From Rhizobium chutanense (GTDB lineage: Bacteria > Pseudomonadota > Alphaproteobacteria > Rhizobiales > Rhizobiaceae): 64,000 bases of DNA. Position 1 is the stretch's first letter; every line of letters starts with the position of its first letter. A program made the translations under genes and the position numbers. Below are positions 8,448 to 18,041 of this stretch, in pieces. Under the pieces are notes generated by a model. The model saw only the letters and a list, made by a program, of their open reading frames with translations, searched no databases and was not told the DNA's origin. Where the stretch lies: the NCBI RefSeq assembly GCF_002531935.1, contig NZ_NWSV01000018.1, forward strand, positions 51,418-115,417, written 5' to 3'.

Positions 8448-8605
8448 GGCAGCCTTTTCCTGAAGTCCAGTCGTCCTGCAGAGGCAGACGGGCGGCCGAT
8501 CACGATTTTTCTCCATGCATCCAATATCAGGCGGGAATCTTCCGCCTGAGCTGGTTTTATGGGTTGCGACGGCGAAGTGAACCGTGTATCTCCCCGCCCA
8601 CGGCA

Positions 8606-8682
<77 letters not shown>

Positions 8683-8752
8683 TTCAATATCCTGATATTC
8701 TTGAATCCTTGAAAGCAGCATCACGGCCCGCATTGTCCTGGCGTGCGCGCTG

Positions 8753-9241
8753 TCACTTCGCCTTCTTGGTCGTCGTGGCGCTGACGATCCTGTCGCCCGG
8801 CTTGATTCCGAGTTTGGCGACGATGCCGGCATTGAGTTCGACGACGTATTTCACCGGGCTCATCGAATCGATGATGTCGCGCGAATAGGGCTTTGCGTTT
8901 TCCTTGATGTGGCGGATCGTGCCGGTGTCGTCGGCAAACAGCATGTCGAGCGGCAGGATGGTGTTTTCCATCCACATGGTGACGCGCCGCGGCTCGTCGA
9001 AATCGAAGATCATGCCGGCATCATCGGCCATCACTCTGCGAAACATCAGCCCGTGGGCGCGCTGATCGGGGGTCGAGGCGATCTCGACGGTGAAATGCAG
9101 CACCTTGCCCGCAGCGGTCTGGATGAGCAGCGGCTCCTGGTCGAACCGCATCTGCTCTTCGGCCAGAGCCGGAAGGGCGACCATGAAAAAAAGCGCCAGG
9201 ACGGCGCTTCTGATCGCATGAAACAGGATTGGGCCGCGCAT
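8753..9241 (-). CDS. Exported DUF192 family protein
   Basis: A 162-residue protein with an N-terminal signal peptide (hydrophobic core AVLALFFMVALPALA, cleavage near ALAEE). The mature part is a DUF192 beta-barrel-like domain with the family motifs RAHGLMFRR, GMIFDFDEPR, MWMENTILPLDMLF and VVELNAGIVAKLGIKPGDR. The family function is not established; members are periplasmic or extracytoplasmic. It starts one base after the stop of the cold-shock gene upstream, so the two are surely cotranscribed and may be translationally coupled. tRNA-Pro lies just beyond its 3' end on the other strand. Confidence 0.88.
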   Translation of the reverse strand: MRGPILFHAIRSAVLALFFMVALPALAEEQMRFDQEPLLIQTAAGKVLHFTVEIASTPDQRAHGLMFRRVMADDAGMIFDFDEPRRVTMWMENTILPLDMLFADDTGTIRHIKENAKPYSRDIIDSMSPVKYVVELNAGIVAKLGIKPGDRIVSATTTKKAK

Positions 9242-9242
9242 A

Positions 9243-9821
9243 TCAGTGCGACCGGCTGGCCGGGCTCGGAACGTCGGGGTGGATTTCCGCGGCCATCAGG
9301 CCCTTCTCGCCGTCGCCGAAGCGGACGAGCACCACCTGGCCGGGGCGCAGTTCCGTCAGGCCGAAGCGGCGGAGCGTTTCCATGTGCACGAAGATGTCTT
9401 CGGTGCCCTCACCGCGCGTCAGGAAACCGAAGCCCTTGGTGCGGTTGAACCACTTGACGAGCGCCCGCTCGAGCCCGCTCGTCGCGGTGACCTGCACATG
9501 GGTGCGCACCGGCGGCATCTGCGAGGGATGAACCGCCGTCGACTGGTCCATCGAGAGGATCTTGAAAGCCTGGTAGCCGCGTTCGCGGCGCTGGATGAGG
9601 GCAACAATGCGCGTTCCCTCCAGGATCGTCTGGTAACCGTCGCGGCGCAGGCAGGTTACATGCAGGAGAACATCCTGCATACCATTGTCTGGCACGATGA
9701 AGCCGAAACCCTTGGCGACGTCGAACCACTTGACGACGCCGGTGATTTCCACAAGATCGACCGCCTCTGCCGATAGCTCGTCAAGATCGGAGTATTCGTT
9801 CGATGAAATCCTATCAGCCAT
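9243..9821 (-). CDS. Two-domain cold-shock protein
   Basis: A 192-residue protein with two cold-shock domains in tandem. The first (about residues 25-85) has the RNA-binding signature GVVKWFDVAKGFGFI; the second (about 117-180) has ALVKWFNRTKGFGFL and EDIFVHMETL. Each fold supplies an aromatic surface for single-stranded RNA or DNA. ATG 9821 is chosen because GAGGGG lies upstream; an in-frame start at 9848 lacks one. Double-CSD proteins are typical of Rhizobiales and other alphaproteobacteria and are usually growth-phase or stress related rather than strictly cold-induced. It leads a two-gene operon with the DUF192 gene. A strong dyad lies just upstream (9858-9886). Confidence 0.92.
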   Translation of the reverse strand: MADRISSNEYSDLDELSAEAVDLVEITGVVKWFDVAKGFGFIVPDNGMQDVLLHVTCLRRDGYQTILEGTRIVALIQRRERGYQAFKILSMDQSTAVHPSQMPPVRTHVQVTATSGLERALVKWFNRTKGFGFLTRGEGTEDIFVHMETLRRFGLTELRPGQVVLVRFGDGEKGLMAAEIHPDVPSPASRSH

Positions 9822-9857
9822 TTCGCCAGCCCCTCGAATACGCGTCACACTGTTACG

Positions 9858-9886
9858 GTTAACTGATTCTTGAAATCAAGATTAAC
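9858..9886. promoter_or_regulatory. Dyad between divergent csp and gloA
   Basis: TCTTGAAATCAAGA (9868-9881) is a perfect 6-bp inverted repeat with two central bases, nested in an outer GTTAAC (9858-9863) and TTAAC (9882-9886) pair. It lies about 40 bases upstream of the csp start and 130 bases from gloA. The layout fits a dimeric repressor or activator site for csp; the regulator is unknown. Confidence 0.4.
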
Positions 9887-10015
9887 ATCTTGGTAACGGA
9901 TAAGCGCAAGTCCTAGTTTTCGGTTATTCCCAGCTGCACATTTTATAAAGATGACTTGCCCGAAGCTGACCTCGCATCGCCGAAAAAAGCTAGCCCCAAT
10001 AAAGGAGTAAATAGA

Positions 10016-10456
10016 ATGCGTTATCTCCATACAATGGTTCGCGTCAAAGACCTGGATGCCTCGCTCGCCTTTTACACCACCCTGTTCGGGCTGGAGGAGA
10101 TCCGCCGCCACGAAAACGAGAAGGGCCGATTCACCCTGGTTTTCCTGGCCGCCCGCGACGATCTCGACCGTGCGCGCAGCGAAAAGGCGCCCTGCCTCGA
10201 GCTGACCTATAACTGGGACACGGAAGATTATAGCGGAGGACGCAATTTCGGCCACCTCGCCTATGAGGTCGACGATATTTACGCAACCTGCCAGAATCTG
10301 ATGGACAACGGCATCACCATCAACCGGCCGCCGCGCGACGGCAACATGGCCTTCGTGCGCTCGCCCGACGGCATCTCGATCGAAATCCTGCAGAAGGGCA
10401 GCCCGCTTCCGGCCGCCGAACCCTGGGCCTCGATGGGCAATACCGGCGCCTGGTAA
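10016..10456 (+). CDS. gloA: Lactoylglutathione lyase (glyoxalase I)
   Basis: A 146-residue VOC-fold enzyme that converts the methylglyoxal-glutathione hemithioacetal to S-lactoylglutathione in the cytosol. ATG 10016 is set by AAAGGAG at 10001-10007. It starts MRYLHTMVRVKDLDASLAFY, and the four expected metal ligands are visible: His5, Glu in CLELTYNW, His in NFGHLAYEVDD and Glu in ISIEILQ. The short length and missing extra loop fit the Ni2+-dependent bacterial class. It is a single gene followed by its own terminator at 10466-10497. Confidence 0.95.
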   Translation: MRYLHTMVRVKDLDASLAFYTTLFGLEEIRRHENEKGRFTLVFLAARDDLDRARSEKAPCLELTYNWDTEDYSGGRNFGHLAYEVDDIYATCQNLMDNGITINRPPRDGNMAFVRSPDGISIEILQKGSPLPAAEPWASMGNTGAW

Positions 10457-10465
10457 GGATTTTTT

Positions 10466-10497
10466 CCGCAAGGCTTTTGCGAGGCTTGCGGCTTTTT
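10466..10497 (+). terminator. Intrinsic terminator of gloA
   Basis: CCGCAAG (10466-10472) pairs with CTTGCGG (10485-10491) over a 12-base loop, followed by CTTTTT (to 10497), ten bases after the gloA stop. Confidence 0.75.
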
Positions 10498-10621
10498 CGA
10501 TTTCGGGTCCGGCCGGCGCCTTGGCGCTTGCCGCGATCCGGCCCCGCAGGCAATCTCCCGGTGACTCGAAGCGGAGGATGGCGTTTTTCGCCCCTATTCC
10601 GCATCCACCGGAGACTGTCGC

Positions 10622-11707
10622 TTGCCCAACATGCAGATGCGGATGCCCGTGACGGGCGCTTTGCTGATCGCCACTTCGGTGCTGGCGCTGTCCGGCTGCG
10701 TCTCGGACAAGAAGGCGCTTGATTCCGCAGCCGTGGTTCCGGCGGCGCAGGCCGCCGCACCCCAGCTTGCCGCGGCAGCGCCTGCAAGCTCTCAAGCCCC
10801 AAGCCCTCAGGCCCCACGTTCGGTCTATACCGATCCCCGGCTCGTCAATGTCTCCGGCGCTCAAGCCGCACCTCAGGCCGCGGCGGCGGATCCGAACGCC
10901 GCTGTCCCGCCCGCCGATCCGGCGGCATCGGCGCCTGCCAATATCGGCGGGCTCGTCATGCAGTCGACCCGGATCAATGCGCAGGCGATGAGCATCTTTT
11001 CCGATCACCAGCCGGGGCCGCAGAACAACAGCACATCCACCGTCATCCAGCCGCAGGCCTATGCGCCGGTGGAAGGTGCAGTGCCCGCAAGAAGCAGCGT
11101 CTACAGCCAGCAGCCCACATCGGCACAACCGGCGGAACCGGTGCTGCCGCAGCAATCCTCTCAGAATGGGAGCACACAGCTTCCTCCGGTTCAGACGGCG
11201 TCGCTCGCGACCGGCAGCATTCCGACTTCGACTGTGAATGCGCTCTACAGCGCCCCGAAGCAGAACCTGCTCGGCAGCCTTTCCGGCCTGCTCCAGAAGG
11301 CATCCCTGCCCGGCATGACGCGTATCGCGCCGAACGGGCTGCATCTTCAGAACGACAAGGTCGAGGTCGGCTGCTTCAAGCCGGACCTGCTGAACGTGAT
11401 CAAGACCGTCGAAAACCATTTCGGTCGGCCTGTTATCGTCACGTCAGGCTACCGCGACGAAGAGCATAACCGCCTGGTCGGCGGCGCTGACGAATCGATG
11501 CACAAGAGCTGCGAGGCAGCCGACATCCAAATCGACGGTGTCACGAAATGGGATATCGCCGCCTATATCCGCTCGCTGCCGAACCGCGGCGGCGTCGGCA
11601 CCTATTGCCACACGGATTCGGTCCACCTCGATACCGGCAAAAGCCGCGACTGGAACTGGGGTTGCGGCGGCAAACGCGCGCCGATAACGACCGCAAGAGC
11701 GATCTGA
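10622..11707 (+). CDS. Peptidase M15 family lipoprotein (YcbK/DUF882-like)
   Basis: A 361-residue lipoprotein. The most likely start is TTG 10622, eight bases after GGAG; ATG 10631 is possible. The signal peptide ends in a lipobox (LALSGC), so the mature protein begins with lipidated Cys. Residues about 35-220 are a long Ala/Pro/Gln-rich disordered segment. The C-terminal 130 residues are an M15 zinc peptidase-like domain: VIVTSGYRDEEHNRLVGG, then HKSCEAADIQIDG (His and Asp ligands) and TYCHTDSVHLDTG (second His). This class includes D-Ala-D-Ala carboxypeptidases and VanY-like enzymes acting on peptidoglycan; the exact substrate here is not known. Confidence 0.85.
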   Translation: MPNMQMRMPVTGALLIATSVLALSGCVSDKKALDSAAVVPAAQAAAPQLAAAAPASSQAPSPQAPRSVYTDPRLVNVSGAQAAPQAAAADPNAAVPPADPAASAPANIGGLVMQSTRINAQAMSIFSDHQPGPQNNSTSTVIQPQAYAPVEGAVPARSSVYSQQPTSAQPAEPVLPQQSSQNGSTQLPPVQTASLATGSIPTSTVNALYSAPKQNLLGSLSGLLQKASLPGMTRIAPNGLHLQNDKVEVGCFKPDLLNVIKTVENHFGRPVIVTSGYRDEEHNRLVGGADESMHKSCEAADIQIDGVTKWDIAAYIRSLPNRGGVGTYCHTDSVHLDTGKSRDWNWGCGGKRAPITTARAI

Positions 11708-11857
11708 TCCTGCAAGCGCGGATCGGCATAACGCTACGTCAGTTCCGCCCCGGTGGTTTGCGGCAATTCCCACAAACCGTTGATTCGGCTAACCTAATCC
11801 TCCTAAATACACCAGCCGAAATATCTGTCATTTTTTTGCAAAAAATCGAATTTGCCG

Positions 11858-11886
11858 CTTGCGGCTTTCGAAGGTGCTGACTATAA
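11858..11886 (+). promoter_or_regulatory. Promoter of tRNA-Glu copy 1
   Basis: CTTGCG (11858-11863), exactly 17 bases, then CTATAA (11881-11886), close to the alphaproteobacterial sigma-70 consensus, 20 bases before the mature tRNA. The identical promoter is present in copy 2 at 12758-12786. Confidence 0.7.
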
Positions 11887-11905
11887 GGGCGCCACCACGA
11901 AGGAA

Positions 11906-11980
11906 GCGCCCTTCGTCTATCGGTTAGGACACCAGATTTTCATTCTGGGAAGAGGGGTTCGACTCCCCTAGGGCGTGCCA
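11906..11980 (+). tRNA. tRNA-Glu (anticodon TTC), copy 1
   Basis: Acceptor GCGCCCT pairs with AGGGCGT (first pair G-U), CCA encoded. Anticodon stem CCAGA/TCTGG encloses TTTTCAT, anticodon TTC. T-arm GGGGTTCGACTCCCC is perfect. Identical to the copy at 12806-12880. Confidence 0.95.
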
Positions 11981-12062
11981 CTTCTTCTCTCTCAATTGTC
12001 AAAGCATTTCGTGATCTGCTTGCAGATGTCACCGCGCTTTCCTATTTTAACGAAGTTGGCCT

Positions 12063-12137
12063 GCGCCCTTCGTCTATCGGTTAGGACGACAGATTCTCAT
12101 TCTGTAAAGAGGGGTTCGACTCCCCTAGGGCGTACCA
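12063..12137 (+). tRNA. tRNA-Glu (anticodon CTC)
   Basis: Same acceptor stem and T-arm as the flanking tRNA-Glu(TTC) genes, but the anticodon stem is ACAGA/TCTGT around TTCTCAT, giving anticodon CTC, and the discriminator base is A rather than G. It probably arose from the TTC gene by duplication. It may be cotranscribed with copy 1, 82 bases upstream. Confidence 0.93.
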
Positions 12138-12329
12138 AAACATCCCAAAATCAGACACTTAGAGAAAAGCTCCGCTGAAATCATTACATCTTTTCCCTCG
12201 TTTGTCACACCATTCAGGAGGGAAAGGCATGAGTTGTTTTGCAAATCTACCGCGAGATGGCCAGGAAGCCGCCCTCAACTTCGTGCGAGTGCTGGCGGAA
12301 CCATACCGGTCACATCTCGTTGTATCAGT

Positions 12330-12402
12330 AGGAAAGCACGGGTGTTCCTCCTGTGCGATCCGTCTTTATCAAGACTTGCCCCGCCTAGGCGGGGCTTTTT
12401 TT
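12330..12402 (+). ncRNA. Candidate small RNA (5' end unknown)
   Basis: Two consecutive hairpins: GCACGGG (12336-12342) with CCTGTGC (12350-12356), exposing TGTTCCT in the loop, then the strong terminator at 12378-12402. The pyrimidine loop resembles anti-Shine-Dalgarno loops of rhizobial trans-acting sRNAs. The 5' end is not visible; it could start anywhere from about 12180. It may instead be the 3' end of a tRNA-Glu(CTC) transcript. Confidence 0.35.
12378..12402 (+). terminator. Strong intrinsic terminator
   Basis: GCCCCGC/GCGGGGC perfect stem with loop CTAG (12378-12395), followed by seven T (12396-12402). Confidence 0.9.
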
Positions 12403-12755
12403 CCGGCAGCGTACGGGAACGGAAGGGGACAGCAAGGGTTAGTCCATTGGATCGCGGGAGAGAGGTAGTCCTTCGGATCGCGCAAGCCTTTCCACCTTGC
12501 GATCCACCCCATCGCAGAGTTGGGTCGTGTGGAGGAAAGTTTTCGGTCTGCTCCCAAGCGACGCTCCGCGCGGCCCGACACCTTCTGCGCCGTCGTTCGC
12601 CAAGGTAACGATCTTGCAGTGGTGGCCGCCGATTGTCTCTTCGGTCAGTCCTGAAGTTGTTATGCCGATCCTTCTCCGACTTCCCTTTCCCGCAGCGGCG
12701 CGATTTTCCACAGCCGAAAAAAATCGGCGAAAACGATGATTATTTCGCGTCTTGG

Positions 12756-12897
12756 CGCTTGCGGCTTTCGAAGGTGCTGACTATAAGGGCGCCACCACGA
12801 AGGAAGCGCCCTTCGTCTATCGGTTAGGACACCAGATTTTCATTCTGGGAAGAGGGGTTCGACTCCCCTAGGGCGTGCCACTTCTCCTCTCTCAATT
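12756..12897 (+). repeat. 142-bp duplication, copy 2 (promoter plus tRNA-Glu)
   Basis: Second copy of 11856-11997, one mismatch. It includes the CTTGCG-N17-CTATAA promoter at 12758-12786. The flanks on both sides differ from copy 1, so the duplication ends are sharp. Confidence 0.95.
12806..12880 (+). tRNA. tRNA-Glu (anticodon TTC), copy 2
   Basis: Identical base for base to the tRNA at 11906-11980, with its own copy of the promoter. It is convergent with recJ, whose stop lies 48 bases downstream. Confidence 0.95.
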
Positions 12898-12927
12898 CCA
12901 TGTCCTTCAAGCGCTTGCGCGACAGTG

Positions 12928-14730
12928 CTATTTTGCCGGCGCTGCGTCGCAGACGCGCAGCTGGATGCGGCGCGCACCCTGGTAATGCTCGGCGCCGAGC
13001 GAACCCGCGACATGGAGGCTGGCGCCGCGCGAGTTGAGCAGCAGGTTGCCGAGCGCCGTATCGGCGGCGCGGAAGGCAATGCCGTCGAGCCGCGATCCAT
13101 CCATTGCCTCCAGTGTCACCTTCACATGTTTTTCGCCGACGAGGCGCGCATCGCGCACACGATGGGCCGGCACGGCAAAGAGCGGTTGCGAATGGCCGGA
13201 GCCATAGGGGCCGGCCGCCTCCAGGCGGTCGATGAGTTCGAGCGTGGCGCCGCTGGCGCCGATAGCCCCATCGATCTTCAAGGTCTCGTTGGCGACGAGG
13301 CTCGCCACCGTCCTTGCCGATTTCTCCGTGAAGAAGGTCCTCAACCTGCCGAGATCAGCGCGCTCGACCGTCAGCCCCGCGGCCATGGCGTGGCCGCCGC
13401 CCTTGACGAGCAGCCCCTCGTCGACCGCGGCCCGCACCATCCTGCCCATGTCGAAGCCGTTGATCGAACGGCCCGAGCCGGTGCCGCGGCCGGAGGCATC
13501 GAAGGCGATCGCGAAGGCCGGGCGTTTGAACTTCTCCTTGAGCCGCGCCGCAATCAGCCCGACGATGCCGGGGTGCCATTTTTCATGGGCGGTGACGATG
13601 ACGGAGGCGCCCTCGCCGTCGCCATATTCGGCCAGCGCCTCGGCTTCCGCCTCCTGCAGCATGGCCGCCTCCATCGCCTGGCGTTCGCGGTTGAGCTCGT
13701 CGAGGCGCTGGGCGATCGCCTCAGCCTCGCCGGCATCGTCGAGCGTCAGCAGCCGGCTTCCGAGGGCCGCGTCGCCGATCCGCCCGCCGGCATTGATGCG
13801 CGGGCCGATCAGGAAGCCGAAATGATAGGGTGTGACCGGGCCTGAAAGCCCGGCTTTGCGGAAGAGTGCGGCAAGCCCGGCATTGCTCTGGTGGCGGGCA
13901 GCGACCAGTCCCTTCACCACATAGGCGCGGTTGAGGCCCTTCAAAGGCACGACATCGCAAACCGTCGCCAATGCGACGATGTCAAGCCATTGCAAGAGGT
14001 CGATCGCCAGGATGCGCTTGTTGCCGGCGGCGCGCAGCAGGCGCAGCGTCGCGACCAGCACCATAAAGACGACGCCGGCGGCGCAAAGATGCCCCTGCCC
14101 CGAGAGATCGTCCTCTCGGTTCGGATTAACAAGCGCATGACAGCGCGGTAGCTCGTGTGTCACCTGGTGGTGATCGATGACGACGACATCGATATCGCGC
14201 GCGGCAGCCGCCGCCAGCGCTTCGTGACTGGTGGAGCCGCAATCGACGGTAACGATCAGTTGGGCGCCGTTGTCGATCAACTGGTTGATCGCCGCCGGAT
14301 TGGGGCCGTAACCTTCGAAGACGCGGTCGGGAATATAGATGGTCGCCTTGACGCCGAAATGGCTGAGGAAGCGGAACATCAGCGCCGAGGAGGCCGCGCC
14401 GTCGACATCGTAGTCGCCGAAGATCGCGACGCTCTCGCCGCGCTCGATCGCCCGCACCAGACGGGTCGCCGCCTTTTCGCAATCGGTGAGGCTATGGGGA
14501 TCGGGCATCAAGCTGCGGATTGTGGGGTCGAGAAATTCGATCGCATCGTCCACCGGCACGCCACGCCCGGCCAAGACGCGGGCGATCAGATCCGGCAGGC
14601 CGTGGATCTGCGACATGGCGAGCGCCCGGTTCTGCCCGGCCTGGTCGAGCCGCGCCACCCAACGATTGTCGAGCGCGGATTTCTCCACGCCGAGAAAGGC
14701 GCGCTGTACCGGATCGACGGGATCTGCCAT
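12928..14730 (-). CDS. recJ: Single-stranded-DNA-specific exonuclease RecJ
   Basis: A 600-residue 5'-3' ssDNA exonuclease of the DHH superfamily, used in recombination and base-excision/mismatch repair. ATG 14730 has GGAG eight bases upstream. The metal-binding motifs are intact: AIFGDYDVDGAAS (about residues 86-98), TVDCGS and VVIDHHQV (DHH motif, about 160-170), followed by a CDVVPL segment, the DHHA1 domain with GRGTGSGRS, and KGGGHAMAAG. The C-terminal OB-like domain is present. The length is normal for RecJ (about 570-600). The gene ends against the tRNA-Glu copy 2, and a small membrane protein gene lies upstream. Confidence 0.97.
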   Translation of the reverse strand: MADPVDPVQRAFLGVEKSALDNRWVARLDQAGQNRALAMSQIHGLPDLIARVLAGRGVPVDDAIEFLDPTIRSLMPDPHSLTDCEKAATRLVRAIERGESVAIFGDYDVDGAASSALMFRFLSHFGVKATIYIPDRVFEGYGPNPAAINQLIDNGAQLIVTVDCGSTSHEALAAAAARDIDVVVIDHHQVTHELPRCHALVNPNREDDLSGQGHLCAAGVVFMVLVATLRLLRAAGNKRILAIDLLQWLDIVALATVCDVVPLKGLNRAYVVKGLVAARHQSNAGLAALFRKAGLSGPVTPYHFGFLIGPRINAGGRIGDAALGSRLLTLDDAGEAEAIAQRLDELNRERQAMEAAMLQEAEAEALAEYGDGEGASVIVTAHEKWHPGIVGLIAARLKEKFKRPAFAIAFDASGRGTGSGRSINGFDMGRMVRAAVDEGLLVKGGGHAMAAGLTVERADLGRLRTFFTEKSARTVASLVANETLKIDGAIGASGATLELIDRLEAAGPYGSGHSQPLFAVPAHRVRDARLVGEKHVKVTLEAMDGSRLDGIAFRAADTALGNLLLNSRGASLHVAGSLGAEHYQGARRIQLRVCDAAPAK

Positions 14731-14810
14731 GCCACACTCCGCTGACTTCATCTGCTGTTTCTACAGGAGCAGCGGAGATAACATAGCGGGGGATTTGCAG
14801 ACACGGATTT

Positions 14811-15059
14811 TTACCAGAATACTGCCCAGATCAGCATGGCAATGCCTGCGAACTGCACCAGCAGAAACGAAAACAGCGTCAGGAGAATGGCCCAGTTGCG
14901 GCCCTCCGGGTTGTCTTCATCGCCGTCAGCCTCGTCATGAACCTCATGACTGATGTCGCCGCGCACGGGCTTGAGGATTTGCTCAAGCATATCAGGAGGG
15001 TTGGGCGGCTCGTCGCTCGGGCGGCCATACCCCTTCCCGGCATGGCTGTCCTTGCTCAT
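14811..15059 (-). CDS. Small C-tail membrane protein
   Basis: An 82-residue protein. ATG 15059 follows GGAGA (RC of tctcc near 15066); the in-frame ATG at 15071 precedes that site. The N-terminal 55 residues are polar, acidic and Pro-rich (SDEPPNPPDMLEQ, HDEADGDEDNPEG). The C-terminus is a single hydrophobic helix, ILLTLFSFLLVQFAGIAM, so it looks like a tail-anchored inner-membrane protein. It is 80 bases upstream of recJ on the same strand and could be cotranscribed. No function is known to me. Confidence 0.65.
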   Translation of the reverse strand: MSKDSHAGKGYGRPSDEPPNPPDMLEQILKPVRGDISHEVHDEADGDEDNPEGRNWAILLTLFSFLLVQFAGIAMLIWAVFW

Positions 15060-15161
15060 GAAATTCTCCACGCCGGCGACTCACCATCTATGGTTTTATT
15101 TATATCAATATTTCGGTATTTGTTAATATAGACTTCCGTACGGGGAGCCTGGCCGATCAAC

Positions 15162-15192
15162 AAAAAAACCGCCCTGCCAGAGACAGGGCGGT
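15162..15192 (-). terminator. Intrinsic terminator of hom
   Basis: On the minus strand ACCGCCCTG (15192-15184) pairs with CAGGGCGGT (15176-15168) over a 7-base loop, then seven T (15168-15162), 25 bases after the hom stop. Confidence 0.93.
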
Positions 15193-15216
15193 TCATCGTC
15201 CCGGTAGGGGAAAGAC

Positions 15217-16542
<1,326 letters not shown>

Positions 16543-16602
16543 GGATCGATCCTGAATGAGTGTGTGGCGGCAGCCGCTCAAAGCGGCTGCCCAAGGGTTG
16601 GA

Positions 16603-17820
16603 TTAACGGTGCGCGTTCAGCGAAATGACGTTATGCATCGTTTCGTCTGCCGTCGACATGAACTTCTTGATGTTGCGCGCAGCCTGGCGGATGCGGTGTT
16701 CGTTTTCGACAAGCGCCAGACGGACATAGTCGTCGCCCATCTCGCCGAAGCCGATGCCCGGGGCAACGGCGACATCGGCCTTCTCGACCAGCAGCTTGGA
16801 AAATTCCAGCGAACCGAGATGGCGGAACTTTTCCGGGATCTTCGCCCAGGCAAACATGGTGGCGGCCGGCGGCGGCACGTCGAAACCGGCCTTGCCAAAG
16901 CTTTCGACCATGACGTCGCGGCGGCGTTTATAGACGTTGCGGACTTCCGCAATGTCGGAGCCGTCGCCGTTCAGCGCATGCGTCGCCGCAACCTGGATCG
17001 GCGTGAAGGCGCCATAATCGAGGTAGGACTTGACGCGGGTGAGCGCCGCGATCAGCCGCTCGTTGCCGACAGCAAAGCCCATGCGCCAGCCGGGCATGGA
17101 GAAGGTCTTCGACATCGAGGTGAACTCGACCGTCACATCCATGGCGCCCGGCACTTCGAGAACCGACGGCGGCGGCGCGTCGTCGAAATAGATCTCCGAA
17201 TAGGCAAGGTCGGACAGCACGATGATGTCGTGCTTCTTGGCGAAGGCAATGACGTCCTTGTAGAAATCGAGCGTCGCGACAAAGGCCGTCGGGTTCGAGG
17301 GATAGTTGAGGATCAGCGCCAAGGGCTTCGGGATCGAATGGCGGACCGCGCGCTCAAGCGGCGGGAAGAAGGTCTCGTCCGGCTCCACCGACATCGAGCG
17401 GATGACGCCGCCGGCCATCAGGAAACCGAAGGCGTGGATCGGATAGGTGGGGTTCGGGCAGAGGATCACATCGCCAGGTGCGGTGATCGCCTGCGCCATA
17501 TTGGCGAAGCCTTCCTTGGAGCCGAGGGTGGCGACCACCTGCGTATCCGGGTTGAGCTTGACGCCGAAACGGCGGGCATAATAGGCGGCCTGGGCGCGAC
17601 GCAGCCCCGGAATGCCCTTGGAGGAGGAATAACGGTGGGTGCGCGGATCCTGCACGACCTCACACAGCTTGTCGACAATCGCCTGGGGAGTGGGAAGGTC
17701 GGGGTTTCCCATGCCGAGATCGATGATATCGGCGCCGCCCGCTCGCGCGCTTGCTTTCAAACGGTTGACCTGTTCGAAAACATAAGGCGGCAAACGCCGG
17801 ACTTTGTGAAACTCTTCCAT
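16603..17820 (-). CDS. Class I/II aminotransferase (AlaC / LL-DAP aminotransferase type)
   Basis: A 405-residue PLP enzyme. ATG 17820 (MEEFHKVRRLPPYVF) is preferred because GGGGA lies seven bases upstream; ATG 17832 lacks a site. The fold-type I hallmarks are visible: DLGMGNPDLPTP near the N-terminus, NYPSNPTAF for cofactor and substrate, and the PLP lysine in SMSKTFSMPGWRMG. Automatic annotation often calls such rhizobial proteins LL-diaminopimelate aminotransferase, but the sequence style is nearer the AlaC/AlaA glutamate-pyruvate group. The position directly before hom supports a role in aspartate-family or alanine metabolism. Confidence 0.9.
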   Translation of the reverse strand: MEEFHKVRRLPPYVFEQVNRLKASARAGGADIIDLGMGNPDLPTPQAIVDKLCEVVQDPRTHRYSSSKGIPGLRRAQAAYYARRFGVKLNPDTQVVATLGSKEGFANMAQAITAPGDVILCPNPTYPIHAFGFLMAGGVIRSMSVEPDETFFPPLERAVRHSIPKPLALILNYPSNPTAFVATLDFYKDVIAFAKKHDIIVLSDLAYSEIYFDDAPPPSVLEVPGAMDVTVEFTSMSKTFSMPGWRMGFAVGNERLIAALTRVKSYLDYGAFTPIQVAATHALNGDGSDIAEVRNVYKRRRDVMVESFGKAGFDVPPPAATMFAWAKIPEKFRHLGSLEFSKLLVEKADVAVAPGIGFGEMGDDYVRLALVENEHRIRQAARNIKKFMSTADETMHNVISLNAHR

Positions 17821-18041
17821 TTCATTCCCCATGGAAAGGCGGCATTTCGGGCCGCAGTCGAAGTTCGTTCCGTCTCCCGGCGGCTGCGACACGAACTTCA
17901 GAATCGCAACGCCGTATTCATCAGACCTAAGTCACGCGGCAAATCTTTGACGGAAAGGCCGCGCAACGCGCATTATCGGGAAAATCGTAACTTCCGATCC
18001 CTGCCGAAGGCTTTGCGTCCAAATTGCCTGAAAGGCAAGGT

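Larger units (their letters stand above)
11856..11997 (+). repeat. 142-bp duplication, copy 1 (promoter plus tRNA-Glu)
   Basis: Bases 11856-11997 match 12756-12897 with a single mismatch (T/C at 11986/12886). The offset is exactly 900 bp. The repeat covers the promoter, leader, the whole tRNA-Glu(TTC) and 17 bases of trailer. Confidence 0.95.
12138..12755. other. Long intergenic stretch with a candidate sRNA and terminator
   Basis: About 620 bp between the tRNA-Glu(CTC) gene and the second TTC copy. It contains AGGAGGG about ten bases before an ATG at 12229, but the frame from there runs through the strong terminator at 12378-12402. Nothing else protein-like is seen. The latter half (12403-12755) holds no feature I recognise. 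Confidence 0.5.

Noticed and set aside
12229..12468. Frame with good ribosome site (MSCFANLPRDGQ...)
   Set aside because: It runs through the strong terminator at 12378-12402 and ends in low-complexity sequence; kept as a possible leader only.
12925..13845. Plus-strand frame opposite recJ
   Set aside because: recJ has all DHH motifs on the other strand; this is its antisense shadow.
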